A DNA stretch of 64,000 bases, from NCBI GenBank assembly GCA_950061135.1, contig CATLVU010000001.1, positions 1 through 64,000 on the forward strand, in the 5' to 3' direction. The stretch comes from an uncultured Oligoflexia bacterium (GTDB lineage Bacteria; Bdellovibrionota; Bacteriovoracia; Bacteriovoracales; Bacteriovoracaceae). Below the pieces are notes generated by a model. That model did not search any database. It worked only from the letters and a program-made list of their open reading frames with translations, and was not told where the DNA came from. A program made the position numbers and the translations under genes. The number at the start of each line of letters is the position of its first letter. Positions within the stretch are counted from its first letter, which is position 1. Of the stretch, positions 1 to 11,533 are shown one piece after another.

Positions 1-1
1 A

Positions 2-964
2 ACCAAAACCAAAAAAGAAACAAGCAGAATATTAAAAGAATACGAGGAATACTCTGTAGATGAAATATTTAGATTTGTTCACACCTTAAAAGGAAATTCA
101 GGACTCTATTCAATGAGAGACTTACATCTTTTTTGCAGCGAACTTGAAGAGAATATAAAAGCACAAGAAGAAACAAATACTGAAATAATAGATGATCTAA
201 AACAGTTAGATGATATTCTACAAAAAGAGATACAAAAAATTAGCAAAATTGTTTACATCTCACCTGAGAACTTAGAAAGTTCTGTTGTTCTTTCTCCAGG
301 CCGTCTTGATAAAAGAAAAACATTTCTATTGGATCAGAATAAACTACTAGAGAAAAAAGAGCTAGATCTGTTAACAGATTACTCATTAATAAATGAAGAA
401 ATGAATAGTATTGAAAAAATGATTTTTGAAATTTCACAAAAAGTTAAAAAGCCTGCTCCTAATGTCATCGTAACGGGCCCTGAATTATACTTAAAGAATG
501 ATTTTTGGATGACTATTTCAGAACAGCTTGTTCATTTAATAAGAAACTCTTTAGATCATGGAATTGAATATCCTGAAAAAAGAATAGAAGATGGGAAAAA
601 TGCAGAAGGTAACTTGAAATTAGGATGGGGAGAAACAGCAGGTGAGTTCTTTTTTATCCTACAAGATGATGGTGCTGGAATTAATGCTGAGGCCTTGAAA
701 AAGAAATTGATTTTGACAGAAGTGTTAACAGAAGAAGAGTTTGATATTAACAAAGTTGGCGAATATTTATTCTTGGATAGGGTCTCAACGAAAGAGGAAG
801 TAACAGATATCTCCGGTCAAGGCGTAGGGCTAGCATCTGTTAAGCAGATAATTGAAGAGCTGGGAGGAAGGATAGAAGTTTCCTATGAGAATGGTAAAGG
901 CACTGCTTTTACCTCTATTTTCCCTATTAATAATGAGATGATTTTTAGAGATAAAGGCGTATAA
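2..964 (+). CDS. CheA-like histidine kinase, 5' truncated by window edge (HPt-like 'FRFVHTLKGNSG' plus HATPase_c)
   Basis: Frame of ORF 113..964 is open to base 2; reads ...EIFRFVHTLKGNSGLYSM (HPt His-box) and LVHLIRNSLDHGIE / DDGAGIN / GQGVGLASVK (CheA-type ATPase boxes); no CheW-like C-terminus. Confidence 0.8.
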   Translation, partial: TKTKKETSRILKEYEEYSVDEIFRFVHTLKGNSGLYSMRDLHLFCSELEENIKAQEETNTEIIDDLKQLDDILQKEIQKISKIVYISPENLESSVVLSPGRLDKRKTFLLDQNKLLEKKELDLLTDYSLINEEMNSIEKMIFEISQKVKKPAPNVIVTGPELYLKNDFWMTISEQLVHLIRNSLDHGIEYPEKRIEDGKNAEGNLKLGWGETAGEFFFILQDDGAGINAEALKKKLILTEVLTEEEFDINKVGEYLFLDRVSTKEEVTDISGQGVGLASVKQIIEELGGRIEVSYENGKGTAFTSIFPINNEMIFRDKGV

Positions 965-985
965 TATTTTCTGTAAGGAGAGAAA

Positions 986-1381
986 ATGAAAATAAATGTT
1001 TTAGTCGCAGAGGATGATGAAACTACAAGAGAAAAGGTTGTTGCGGATTTAAACGAGCTTGGGGTCGCGGGTAAAATTATTACAGCTGAAGATGGTGAGA
1101 TAGCTTTTAATGAATTAAAGCGCATTACCGGAGCGGGAACAACGATTAATCTGGTTATTAGTGATATGGTTATGCCCAATAAAACAGGATTCGAGTTTTT
1201 AAAAATGATGAAAGCTGAGACGGATTTTAAAAGTATACCTTTTTTAATGTTAACCTCTCGAAATGATAAAGAGATTATTCTTCAATGTGCCAAAGCAGGT
1301 GTTACATCTTATATGATAAAACCTTGGAATAAACAGGGACTCGCTGAAAAGATATCACAATGCTTAACAGGTAAAAAGTAA
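986..1381 (+). CDS. CheY-like single-domain response regulator
   Basis: VLVAEDDETTREKV..., LVISDMVMPNKTG, LTSR, KPW motifs. Confidence 0.9.
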   Translation: MKINVLVAEDDETTREKVVADLNELGVAGKIITAEDGEIAFNELKRITGAGTTINLVISDMVMPNKTGFEFLKMMKAETDFKSIPFLMLTSRNDKEIILQCAKAGVTSYMIKPWNKQGLAEKISQCLTGKK

Positions 1382-2064
1382 TGACTCTTGAAGGTAAGAA
1401 AATAATTCTAGTAAACCCTAGTGGACAACTAGATAAGTTGCAAAGTCTCAAGAGAAAAAACAAAGTAGTAATCACTAACTTTCAAGAAGCAACACGATTG
1501 TTAAATTGGAAAGAAATAGACTACGTTGTTTGTGACTACAACTTAGCTGATCCAGCCTGTGCAAAATTTTTAGCAGGCATTAAAGATACTAAATCATATC
1601 ATCCTAATCTTGTACTGACATATTCAGAACTTATAAACGATGAAGAAACATTTATTGAAATTGATGTCAACGAAGTTGATAAGTTTATTGATGAGATTTA
1701 TGGTAACGAAACAGTAGATGATATCATTGATTTAGACGAGATTCCTGAGTTAAAACTTTCAGCCGAATATGAATTTTTTAATAATGTGTATTTGTATTCT
1801 TTTGATGATGAAGAGATGCTACTTGGGATTAGAGATATTGATCAAGGCACACTCCCTTCAGTTTTAAAGCTTATTTATAGCTATAAGGAAGATAAGGTTG
1901 AGTTGGAATTAAGGGGGAGTTATTCTTCTGTGGACTCTTTCTGTGAAGACGAAGATGAAAACTTAGTCTTTTTAAAATTTTCTTTTGAATCGACTTTAGA
2001 GTGGAGTAAGTTTATCAATCTACACAAGCAGGGATTACAAAAAGTTAATCAGTTATTAGACTAG
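1381..2064 (+). CDS. Hypothetical protein with receiver-like N-terminus
   Basis: Coupled to the preceding CheY (1-nt overlap); N-terminus IILVNPSG...VVCDYNLAD resembles a REC fold. Confidence 0.5.
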   Translation: MTLEGKKIILVNPSGQLDKLQSLKRKNKVVITNFQEATRLLNWKEIDYVVCDYNLADPACAKFLAGIKDTKSYHPNLVLTYSELINDEETFIEIDVNEVDKFIDEIYGNETVDDIIDLDEIPELKLSAEYEFFNNVYLYSFDDEEMLLGIRDIDQGTLPSVLKLIYSYKEDKVELELRGSYSSVDSFCEDEDENLVFLKFSFESTLEWSKFINLHKQGLQKVNQLLD

Positions 2065-3286
2065 CTTCAGTATCTTGAAGCAGAGACTTTATTTCTTGGA
2101 ATTCTTCAGCTTCAGGATGTTCTGCAAATAATAAGTTGAGGACTTTACGAAAACAAGTAGAGTCATAACCATTATTAATAAGTGTTTTTATTTGGTTACT
2201 TATCTTTTTAGGATCATGAGTTCTTAAAATGGCCTCATAGAATAAAATTCTTTCGGTGTAGTTGTTCTCAATCCTTTCTTTTTGCGCCATTCTCGCAACG
2301 CTATTAAGTTTGATCTCTTCATTGTTTAGGTAGAGAACTTCTCCAAGTATTACAAGCAGCTCCGGTAATTGATCTTTTATTTTTTTTAAACGGCTTAAAT
2401 ATTTATGAAAATCCTCATTAGAAATTTCTGCAAACTTATTCTTAAGATGAACAAATGTCGCTAGAGCAAATTGTTTTTGAGACTCATTGTCGCTTGAAAA
2501 GTATTTTTGAACATATTGGTCTAGGAGTTTATATAGATCTATATTTTTTTCTAACAGGCTAATTTTAATCAAAAAATGTAATGTATCTGGATCAATAATT
2601 GTAGAAGATAATAATATTTTTGATAAATAAATTGCTTTATCCCAAACCTTATAGAAATATAAAGACTTAATATAACCAATCAGGCATCCTCGATGATATT
2701 TATTAAGCTGTAGTCCTTGTTGATAAAGTTTAACTGCTTTATGAACTTCATCAATCTGTGAATAATAATTAGCACAGATTTCAAAGAACATAGGATTACT
2801 TTTCACATTTGGAGGAACTTTATGAATTCGATTTTCAGCAGTAAAGGTATTCTCTTCTTGTGTTAAGACAGAGAGATCTTTTTTAAGCTCTAAAAGTTCA
2901 GTTTTACTTGAAAAGAATTTATGGCCTTTATCAAAGCCTTCTTTTACCGAATAAAGATTAAAAGGTTTTGTGATAATATGATCAATAACATCAGAATCAA
3001 TTTTAAGTGTTTCCGCTAAATTATCTTTATTTGTCCCGAGAATAATAATTTGGTGAGTAAGCACCTGAAGAACTTGGTCAAGTTTACTCGCGTCAGTAAT
3101 TGGTGGTCTGCCCCAGTAGAAAGTAAAAGTATCGATTTTATCAGCAAGAAATTGCTCGATATTTTGTTTGTTTGTAAGCTTTGTATATTCTTGAGGAGGA
3201 ATTTTTCCAAACAGAGATTGAAGAATAAGGTTTTTTTCAGTATCAGATGTATCTAAAAAAACAATATCTTGTTGTTTTTTGGGCAT
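2045..3286 (-). CDS. Degenerate receiver-like domain plus TPR-like helical repeats
   Basis: IVFLDTSDTEKN...TKPFNLYSVKEGF then FFEICANYYSQIDEVHKAVKLYQQGLQLN TPR-like repeats. Confidence 0.55.
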   Translation of the reverse strand: MPKKQQDIVFLDTSDTEKNLILQSLFGKIPPQEYTKLTNKQNIEQFLADKIDTFTFYWGRPPITDASKLDQVLQVLTHQIIILGTNKDNLAETLKIDSDVIDHIITKPFNLYSVKEGFDKGHKFFSSKTELLELKKDLSVLTQEENTFTAENRIHKVPPNVKSNPMFFEICANYYSQIDEVHKAVKLYQQGLQLNKYHRGCLIGYIKSLYFYKVWDKAIYLSKILLSSTIIDPDTLHFLIKISLLEKNIDLYKLLDQYVQKYFSSDNESQKQFALATFVHLKNKFAEISNEDFHKYLSRLKKIKDQLPELLVILGEVLYLNNEEIKLNSVARMAQKERIENNYTERILFYEAILRTHDPKKISNQIKTLINNGYDSTCFRKVLNLLFAEHPEAEEFQEIKSLLQDTEASLITD

Positions 3287-3529
3287 TTAGCTGTTCCTTT
3301 CCAATCATTTTAGCTCCACTACGGGCAACTAATCAAGGTATTTCCAATATCTTAACATATTACAGAAGCAGCTTTATATGGCTTAAAATTTTAGCTTTTT
3401 TGAGTTTCTATAGATAAAAACTGCCAATTTTTTAGGGACAATATAGCTAAAAATTGCTAAAAATTAAGAAAAAGTTAACATTTTTAGAGTGTTTGTGTTA
3501 ACCTAGTTAAGGCTTTACTAGAGGTTAAA

Positions 3530-5722
3530 ATGAAAACACTCAAAGACTTTCACAATATTCACTGGTTGATAGTTGTCTTATCTTTTGGACTAACATTTTT
3601 TGCTTGGTATCTAACAAAACAGCAAACTGAAGAAAAAATAAATAATATATTTAAAAAAGAAGCAGAACAAGTTGTAGAATTATTATCAGAGAGAATGGAA
3701 AAATATGAGGATGCTTTATGGAGTGGCGTTGCCACGATTCAAGCTGTGGGAAGTGATATTCGCTATGACCAATGGAAAACTTTTGCTTCGAGCCTAAAGC
3801 TGGAAAGTAAGTATCCTGGGATCAATGGAATTGGCGTTATTTATAACATTCAAAAAAATAATCAAGAAAAATTCGTAAAGAAAATCAGAAAGGATCTTCC
3901 AGACTTTAAAATTCATCCTTTGCACGATAGAGAAGATTTATGGCCCATAACTTATATCGTCCCTGAGAGTTTAAATAAAAGTGCCATTGGCCTTGATATG
4001 GCTTTTGAGAAAAATAGATACCAGGCAACATTAAGATCAAAAAACTCATTAACTTCACAAATAACAGGCCCAATTATATTGGTTCAGGATGAACATAAAA
4101 CTCCTGGGTTTTTATTGTTTACTCCTTTTAACGATAACTTGAGAAAAAATACTGGAATGGTTTATGCGCCTTTTATAATGAAAAAACTAATGAAGGGGAT
4201 ATTAGACGTCACAAAAAGACATGTTGTAATTGAAATTAAAGATGGGGAAACAAGTTTATATAATGAGCTAGATATAAATGAGAAAGATTATGATCCTAAT
4301 CCCGTCCTAAAAATGAAAAAGCAAATTACCATGTACGGTCGTGAATGGGAGTTTTCTATTCAGACAGGAAAGTCTTTTAGATCATTTGTTCATGATGAAA
4401 AGCCAAGCTTAATTCTTATTGGTGGAATTGTAATTGATATTCTAATTTTATTATTAATATTCTCTTTACGTCGCAATCAAAAAGATGCTGTTTTGTATGC
4501 AAACGAAATGAATAAAAAACTTATAGTAGAAAATCAAGAAAGAAAGTTTGCAGAGCAAAAAGCACTTAAATTAAGTAAAGCTAAAAGTGAGTTTTTAGCA
4601 AGGATGAGTCATGAGATACGTACGCCTATGAATGGGGTTCTCGCGAGTGCAAATCTTTTGCTTGAAAATAGAAATAAAAAAGATGAACAACTATTACAAA
4701 CAATTATCAATAGTGGAGGACACCTCACAGGCTTAATAAATGATATTTTAGATCTAAGCAAAATTGAATCAAAAGGTATTACATTAGAAAATAATGTAGT
4801 TGATATAAACTCATTAATTGAGGAAGTTAAAGACTTGTTTGTGGTTCAAGCTAAGCAAAAAAATAAAACACTTTTTTTGAATAAAGATTTACATGCAAGT
4901 CGTTATATTATTGCAGACAAACTGAGACTTGTTCAAGTTATATCAAACTTGCTTTCGAATGCGATAAAATTTGCCGAAGATAAAATTATTTTAGAGGTAA
5001 CTTCTAAAGAAGTGGAAAACCAGACCGGTATTGAGGTTCAAATAAAAGTCATCGATGATGGCAAAGGTATCCCACATAATAAGATTGAAAAAATCTTTGA
5101 TAACTTTTCTCAAGCGGATGAGTCGACGACACGTAAGTATGGAGGCACCGGATTAGGTCTGGCCATAGTAAAAGGGATTGTAGAATTATTTAATGGAGAT
5201 ATAAAAGTCTATAGTGTTCAAGATGTGCAAACATCATTTCTTTTTACTTTTATGGCAGCTAAGTCGAGCCAAGATGAATACGAAGATTTTTTAGAAAAAG
5301 ATAAAGAAGAAAAAGTATGCTCTGATTTTGTCCCAGAAGAGTCAGTAAAAATTTTAATTGTGGAAGACAACAAAATGAATCAATTAGTGCTACTCAAAAC
5401 TCTCGAAAAACTAGGTTATAATGCGGACATTTCAAATAATGGTCTTGAAGCGATACAGAAACTTCATGAGCAAACCTATGATATTATTTTTATGGATCAG
5501 CATATGCCGGTAATGGATGGAGTGGAAGCTACTAGAAAGATTATTCAAGAGTGGGGCGATATAAAACCTAAAATAATTGCTTTAACTGCAAGTGCTATGC
5601 AGGAAGATAAAAAGAGATGCTTGGAAGCAGGAATGGATTTCTTTTTAACAAAACCAATTGATATTAATGAGATAGCGAATACTTTGAGATTATGTGGGAA
5701 GCTTGAAAAACAAGTCTCCTGA
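3530..5722 (+). CDS. Hybrid sensor histidine kinase (CHASE - HisKA - HATPase - REC)
   Basis: Two TM segments flank a CHASE-like sensor; FLARMSHEIRTPMNGV H-box; FDNFSQADESTTRKYGGTGLGL; C-terminal REC ILIVEDNKMNQ...FMDQHMPVMDG...TKPI. Confidence 0.93.
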   Translation: MKTLKDFHNIHWLIVVLSFGLTFFAWYLTKQQTEEKINNIFKKEAEQVVELLSERMEKYEDALWSGVATIQAVGSDIRYDQWKTFASSLKLESKYPGINGIGVIYNIQKNNQEKFVKKIRKDLPDFKIHPLHDREDLWPITYIVPESLNKSAIGLDMAFEKNRYQATLRSKNSLTSQITGPIILVQDEHKTPGFLLFTPFNDNLRKNTGMVYAPFIMKKLMKGILDVTKRHVVIEIKDGETSLYNELDINEKDYDPNPVLKMKKQITMYGREWEFSIQTGKSFRSFVHDEKPSLILIGGIVIDILILLLIFSLRRNQKDAVLYANEMNKKLIVENQERKFAEQKALKLSKAKSEFLARMSHEIRTPMNGVLASANLLLENRNKKDEQLLQTIINSGGHLTGLINDILDLSKIESKGITLENNVVDINSLIEEVKDLFVVQAKQKNKTLFLNKDLHASRYIIADKLRLVQVISNLLSNAIKFAEDKIILEVTSKEVENQTGIEVQIKVIDDGKGIPHNKIEKIFDNFSQADESTTRKYGGTGLGLAIVKGIVELFNGDIKVYSVQDVQTSFLFTFMAAKSSQDEYEDFLEKDKEEKVCSDFVPEESVKILIVEDNKMNQLVLLKTLEKLGYNADISNNGLEAIQKLHEQTYDIIFMDQHMPVMDGVEATRKIIQEWGDIKPKIIALTASAMQEDKKRCLEAGMDFFLTKPIDINEIANTLRLCGKLEKQVS

Positions 5723-5744
5723 TTTCAAGAGACTTGTTTTTTTT
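5711..5744 (+). terminator. Rho-independent terminator overlapping the histidine kinase stop codon
   Basis: CAAGTCTC-N10-GAGACTTG followed by T8. Confidence 0.8.
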
Positions 5745-5752
5745 AATACTTA

Positions 5753-6343
5753 TTACTTTGCGTGTTTTGCAAGGTAAGAAGCTACACCTTCAGCTGTTGG
5801 CTTCATTGCTTCTTCACCTTTTTTCCAGTTTGCTGGACAAACTTCTCCATGCTCCTCATGGTATTGAAGTGCATCTACAACTCTGATTGCTTCTTCAACA
5901 TTTCTTCCAAGTGGAAGGTCATTAATTGTTGAATGTCTTACTGTTCCTTCTTTATCGATTAAGAATAATCCTCTAAGAGCAACCGAGTCATTAAAAAGAA
6001 CTCCGTAATCTCTAGCAATATTTTTTGTAACATCAGCAATTAATGGATAATCAATTGTTCCGATTCCACCTTTATCAACAGGTGTATTTCTCCAAGCATA
6101 GTGAGAGAATTGAGAGTCAATTGATACACCAAGTAGTTGAACACCTCTTTCTTTGAATTCTGCAACTTTGCTGTTGAAAGCTAAAATTTCTGAAGGACAA
6201 ACAAATGTAAAGTCTAGAGGGTAAAAGTAAAGACAAACATATTGTCCTTTATAATCAGATAGAGAAACATCTTTGAAAGATCCATCTTCCATTACTGCAG
6301 TTGCTTTAAATTCAGGTGCTTTTCTTGTAACTAAAGTACTCAT
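5753..6343 (-). CDS. Typical 2-Cys peroxiredoxin (AhpC/Prx)
   Basis: FYPLDFTFVCPSE peroxidatic Cys motif; resolving EVCPANW motif. Confidence 0.95.
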   Translation of the reverse strand: MSTLVTRKAPEFKATAVMEDGSFKDVSLSDYKGQYVCLYFYPLDFTFVCPSEILAFNSKVAEFKERGVQLLGVSIDSQFSHYAWRNTPVDKGGIGTIDYPLIADVTKNIARDYGVLFNDSVALRGLFLIDKEGTVRHSTINDLPLGRNVEEAIRVVDALQYHEEHGEVCPANWKKGEEAMKPTAEGVASYLAKHAK

Positions 6344-6437
6344 AAATACTCCTATGTATTAGTTAAGGTTGAATATTTACGAGGAAGTTTATCCCGCATT
6401 TAGGGGTACGTCTATACCCCTAACGCGGTGTTATTGA

Positions 6438-7823
6438 TTAAATTAGAGATTCTAATTCTTCTATTGTTAATTGTGGATGATGTGGGTTCTCGTGGTAGTG
6501 ACTATGCACATTATTTTTTTCAATTGATTGCCCGTAAATATATTGATCAAAGTCTAGCTCAAAACTCATCTGTGCATATTCTTCAAGATCAGATCTAAAG
6601 TCTTCCGTTGTAACTGTCGTAAACTTTCTTTTCTCAAAATATTGTCTTAGAAAATCTTTTAGACCTGCCTTTCCAATTTCTTTAAGACGATAATCAACAT
6701 AGGCCATAAAAGATCGACCATATTCATATGATCTTTTATCAGTATTTCTTTTATAAATACTTTGTCCTCCAATATTTGAGTGTGAAAAGAATGGTAGTTC
6801 ATGGGTTTGATGGCCTTTGTCTCTCCAGCTTGCAATCGCCTCATCCATCCAACCAGAGTTTCCATTCGCAGGAACTAATCCTTTAGCAAAATAACTATGC
6901 TGAAGCTCATGCCCTAGTGAGACAAGAGAAGTCGCTGTTGCGCCCGGATACTCCATACCTCCACGAATATTATTTCCATAAATAAGCACTTGAGGGTGTG
7001 GCCATGGACCGTAATCATTTTCTAATTCTGCTAATACTTCAAAGGCCCTATCTTTAAGCATCTTATTGAAAAACCTAAATGCAGAGTAGATAATTATCGG
7101 GATTTGTCTTCCATCAATTGAAGGATAAGTTAAGTAATAACGAACAAATCTTGACTTTGGAACCAAGTGAAAAAACACAGATGAAGAGCCATACCATTGT
7201 GGATATTCAATCCTTATATGGTTTTTTGCAAGTTCAGTTACATCTCCATTAGCAAAAACATTATGGGAAACTTTTGAGTTTAAAATTTTTACATCGAAAG
7301 TCATTTTGTATTGGTCATACTCATAATTGCTTGGAACATATTTTTCCAAAAATAATCTATCTGTTAGGTCTTTGATAAAAAAACCACTTGCAACAGATAC
7401 AACTTTTTTATGTCGTGGTCCCTGGCTAACTCTGTTCCACCTCGTTCCATTAGATATTGGACTTTCAATAATAAGCTGATGGTCTCCTGCTTCTAAGTAA
7501 GTCTCAACAATTCTTGCTTGAGTAACATTTTGAGGCATTGGTATTAAGCTTTGTCTTGTTTCCTCTCCATTTATATAAACCTTTGTTGGTGTCGTGACAT
7601 TGTCAAAAACAGGATAGCCAGCTTCCTGAAGATGAAAATTAATTGTCGTCGTGGCAGTCGCTTTTTGTTTTTTTATATCATAGACAAGTGAGTAGTGTGC
7701 ATCTTGAAAATCAGCCCAAACAATTTTTTGATAATTATAAAAAAATGAAGGCGGAGCTTGTTCTATGCCCGCGAAAGTAGCAAGACTAAAAAAGAATGCA
7801 AGAAAGATTAAAGAAATTCTCAT
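6438..7823 (-). CDS. Exported gluzincin (M1-like) metallopeptidase
   Basis: Signal peptide; HELQH-(18 aa)-E, i.e. HEXXH-X18-E zinc site. Confidence 0.7.
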   Translation of the reverse strand: MRISLIFLAFFFSLATFAGIEQAPPSFFYNYQKIVWADFQDAHYSLVYDIKKQKATATTTINFHLQEAGYPVFDNVTTPTKVYINGEETRQSLIPMPQNVTQARIVETYLEAGDHQLIIESPISNGTRWNRVSQGPRHKKVVSVASGFFIKDLTDRLFLEKYVPSNYEYDQYKMTFDVKILNSKVSHNVFANGDVTELAKNHIRIEYPQWYGSSSVFFHLVPKSRFVRYYLTYPSIDGRQIPIIIYSAFRFFNKMLKDRAFEVLAELENDYGPWPHPQVLIYGNNIRGGMEYPGATATSLVSLGHELQHSYFAKGLVPANGNSGWMDEAIASWRDKGHQTHELPFFSHSNIGGQSIYKRNTDKRSYEYGRSFMAYVDYRLKEIGKAGLKDFLRQYFEKRKFTTVTTEDFRSDLEEYAQMSFELDFDQYIYGQSIEKNNVHSHYHENPHHPQLTIEELESLI

Positions 7824-8629
7824 GTATTTTCCTTTTGTGAGTTTTTATACTGACATGCTTGATCTAAGAACCAATTAAAAACATTTTTTCTCAGTTTTCC
7901 CAAGCTTAGCTCTGGATGAAACTGAACACCTAAAACAGGGCGATCTTTAAATTCCAAAATTTCAGGAATTATTCCATCGTTTGAAAGTGCAGTAACTGTA
8001 AAATGTTGAAAACGGTCTTTATTATTTAAATAATATTGAAAGTCCATTGCTTGATGATGTAACTCGAGCGCATGGGCTTCATTGTGTTTTGTAAAGATAG
8101 AGCTTGGGGCTCGCTGTGTTACCTTGTCAATGGTGTAGATTCTGTTTTTTAAATTTAGCTGGGTTTTTAAATCTAGAATTAGTGGAACTCCTTGTGCAAT
8201 AGAGATCGCCTGCATTCCTCTACAAATCCCTAGGAGAGGCGGTGATTTACTCTTAGGAAGAGAAAAGTACTTCTCAAGTAGTCCCAGTTCTATAGGGTCT
8301 CTTTTTTTCCCTTCAGGTGTTAGTTTTGATAATGTTAGATCTGTCTCTTTGGGTAATAAGGTTGCGTAATAGTTTGGATTAATATCAGCGCCACCAGGAA
8401 TCAATACTGCATCAACTTGCTGAGAAGATAAGGCCTTTTTATCGATAGAGATGAATTCAATGTTATACTTTTTATCTCGTGCGAAGTTTTTCAAAGCAAA
8501 ACGATTAAAGAAACCACATTGATCATAAGTACAACCAATCTTGATTACCTCACTTGACTGGAGTTTGCATTCAGAATGAGAGTACTGAACAAAGCTCAGT
8601 GCTATTAAGCTTAGAAAAAAATATTTCAT
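7820..8629 (-). CDS. Exported class-I glutamine amidotransferase-like hydrolase (peptidase C26 / PuuD-like)
   Basis: Signal peptide; LLGICRGMQAI nucleophile elbow and FHPEL motif; 4-nt overlap with next gene. Confidence 0.75.
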   Translation of the reverse strand: MKYFFLSLIALSFVQYSHSECKLQSSEVIKIGCTYDQCGFFNRFALKNFARDKKYNIEFISIDKKALSSQQVDAVLIPGGADINPNYYATLLPKETDLTLSKLTPEGKKRDPIELGLLEKYFSLPKSKSPPLLGICRGMQAISIAQGVPLILDLKTQLNLKNRIYTIDKVTQRAPSSIFTKHNEAHALELHHQAMDFQYYLNNKDRFQHFTVTALSNDGIIPEILEFKDRPVLGVQFHPELSLGKLRKNVFNWFLDQACQYKNSQKENT

Positions 8630-8674
8630 ATGTTTAGTTTAAGAGGAAATAATTATCTTTTGTAGAGGGAAAAT

Positions 8675-9193
8675 TTAATGCCAGTCGACATCTAGAATCA
8701 TCTGAGCTTTTAACTTTTGTTCATTTTCGCTTTCAATAATTTCAAATTGCATGATTGAGTTTTTGTCCTGAGAAATTAATTCCCCTGGTTTGTAATTTAA
8801 AAACTGATCATTAGAGTCTTCATTATCAAGGCCAATATCATAGTAGCAACCTTGAAACGGTGAACTATTAGGTGTTGATTGACTTTGATATAAACAATAA
8901 ATTTCTTCAGAATTACTATCAAGGTTAAAAGTTAATTTGGCTTTATAATAATTGTCAGTCTCCTGACTTTTCTCTGCACCACTTGGTATATAAAAAAGCC
9001 CATTAGATTCTATTGTATATATTGTGTTGTCACCATATTCTGTAGTTAAAATTATCTGAGAAGTACCAAGAGCTTCTTGTTTTATTGATCCATTGTTACT
9101 GGAGTTTTTTGGGGCTTTCCCGCAGCTAAATAGTGAGCATAAAACTATACCCCTAAAAATACCACTAAATGAAATTTTTCTTTTCTTACCCAT
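8675..9193 (-). CDS. Hypothetical lipoprotein
   Basis: Lipobox-like VLCSLFSCGK. Confidence 0.55.
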   Translation of the reverse strand: MGKKRKISFSGIFRGIVLCSLFSCGKAPKNSSNNGSIKQEALGTSQIILTTEYGDNTIYTIESNGLFYIPSGAEKSQETDNYYKAKLTFNLDSNSEEIYCLYQSQSTPNSSPFQGCYYDIGLDNEDSNDQFLNYKPGELISQDKNSIMQFEIIESENEQKLKAQMILDVDWH

Positions 9194-9424
9194 TTAAATC
9201 CTTGTGATTTTCTTGTCGGTGGATTTAAAGCTTTTTTTAGAAATTTTATTGCGGTGCGCGCCGCAGGGGGTAAGTGCCCAGATTTAGTGTTAAGACCGTG
9301 TTGGAAACTCAAGAATTGGAGATAAAAAGTTTTTTTCACTCTCAAACCTTGACACTCAAGCATTCGATATTAGATTGTCTGTGAGTAAAATTTTAAACAT
9401 TTACCTTTTACACAAGGAGTAAAA

Positions 9425-9712
9425 ATGCAAGTAAGACCATTACAAGACAGAGTTTTAATTAAAAGGCTTGAAGAAGAGACAACAACTGCATCAGGAATCA
9501 TTATCCCTGACAACTCAAAAGAGAAGCCAGCTGAAGGTGAAGTATTAGCAGTAGGTCCAGGATATAGAAATCAAGATGGTACTCTAAGAGAGCTTGATGT
9601 TAAAGTTGGTGATAAAGTTCTATTTGAAAAATGGGGCGGAACTGAAGTTAAAGTTGATGGTGAAGAGCTTTTAGTTATGAAAGAAGATAAAATCATCGGT
9701 GTTTTACAATAA
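9425..9712 (+). CDS. groES: Co-chaperonin GroES
   Basis: [18 protein letters not shown]...[12 protein letters not shown]; adjacent groEL; RBS AAGGAG. Confidence 0.98.
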   Translation: MQVRPLQDRVLIKRLEEETTTASGIIIPDNSKEKPAEGEVLAVGPGYRNQDGTLRELDVKVGDKVLFEKWGGTEVKVDGEELLVMKEDKIIGVLQ

Positions 9713-9724
9713 TAAAAAAATTGA

Positions 9725-11380
<1,656 letters not shown>

Positions 11381-11491
11381 TTCAATCACGTGAAGTGATT
11401 GGACGGGTGAGTTCGGAATACTTACGTATTCGAAGACGAGCGTGATGCGAGTCGAACAGAACGAACCCAACTCGTATAAAATTCAAGTAAG

Positions 11492-11518
11492 AAAGGGAAG
11501 CGATTGCTTCCCTTTTTT
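11492..11518 (+). terminator. Rho-independent terminator downstream of groEL
   Basis: Perfect 10-bp stem AAAGGGAAGC-GATT-GCTTCCCTTT plus T-run. Confidence 0.9.
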
Positions 11519-11533
11519 AATGTAAACTTTACG

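Noticed and set aside
3473-3503. GTTAAC...GTTAAC pair upstream of the hybrid kinase
   Set aside because: 6-bp self-palindromic words in AT-rich DNA; too short to claim as an operator.
9190-9424. CIRCE operator upstream of groES
   Set aside because: No TTAGCACTC-N9-GAGTGCTAA match; only a sigma-70-like TTGACA...TAGATT and a GC-rich TGCGG/CCGCA hairpin without U-tract.
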